Shown here: in pieces, positions 50,322 through 50,458 of the stretch | Numbering within the stretch: the stretch's first letter is position 1 | How the letters are laid out: each line of letters opens with the position of its first letter | DNA from: an uncultured Shewanella sp. | Lineage (GTDB): Bacteria; Pseudomonadota; Gammaproteobacteria; Enterobacterales; Shewanellaceae | Direction: 5' to 3' | Assembly: GCF_947495455.1 (NCBI RefSeq) | Contig: NZ_CANLZC010000030.1 | Span: forward strand, 1-50,458 | Length of the DNA: 50,458 nt | Notes under the pieces: model-generated | Database searches by the model: none | The model's input: only the letters and a program-made list of their open reading frames with translations | What the model was told of the DNA's origin: nothing | Position numbers and translations under genes: made by a program

Positions 50322-50458
50322 TGCTAACCTATTGTTGTACAGTTATTATTAACTCTCTTAAACAACAAACAACCCCTTTACTAACAAGAGACTATGGTGT
50401 CAATCGTTAATTTCAAGCTTTTGATGCTTTCCACAAAACGCCATCTCTTAACATTGAA

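Overview
The window reads as chromosome of a marine gammaproteobacterium, most like Shewanella or a near relative in the Alteromonadales. The base composition is moderately AT-rich. Supporting features are a complete hisL-hisGDCBHAFI operon with fused HisB and HisIE, a zapC-pyrD pair, a giant 1614-residue NAD-glutamate dehydrogenase, the long (about 367-residue) form of PurC, a GlyGly-CTERM surface protein and several secreted degradative enzymes. The genus is an inference; no 16S or other marker is present.

Layout. Positions 98-3269 hold a quinol-dependent nitric oxide reductase gene divergent from nsrR, with two NsrR-type palindromes between them. Positions 3649-6717 encode a large exported protein with a GlyGly-CTERM tail. 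Positions 6786-9834 (minus) form a three-gene YbhG/F/R-like export operon. After a palindromic mobile repeat (9885-10200) come zapC, pyrD and gdhB, all minus. Positions 17057-18511 are mostly non-coding, with a DUF2835 gene, several hairpins and a decayed copy of the chitinase gene end. Positions 18512-24576 hold a secreted GH18 chitinase and two tandem paralogous exported metallophosphoesterases. yoaA (minus) is divergent from the attenuated his operon, which runs to 34501.

From 34598 on the genes are mixed: a YHYH protein, a Coq4-like protein with a possible hotdog partner, purC, a VOC protein, a TauE/SafE exporter, a second mobile repeat (39948-40214) and a DUF218 protein. Then follow a small putative lipoprotein over a 7-bp microsatellite, a cysteine-rich exported protein, a GMC oxidoreductase/Tat-kelch gene pair, a small membrane protein, a neutral ceramidase broken by a frameshift, a SAM methyltransferase, a truncated-looking membrane gene and an unknown gene.

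The best-understood units are NO detoxification (norB/nsrR), histidine synthesis with classical attenuation, and polymer scavenging (chitinase, phosphoesterases, ceramidase). I do not see a clear new defence or mobile system. The most original signals are the shared internal architecture of the two palindromic repeats, the chitinase 3' duplication, the heptanucleotide repeat able to re-frame a putative lipoprotein, the orphan Coq4/hotdog pair and the broken ceramidase.
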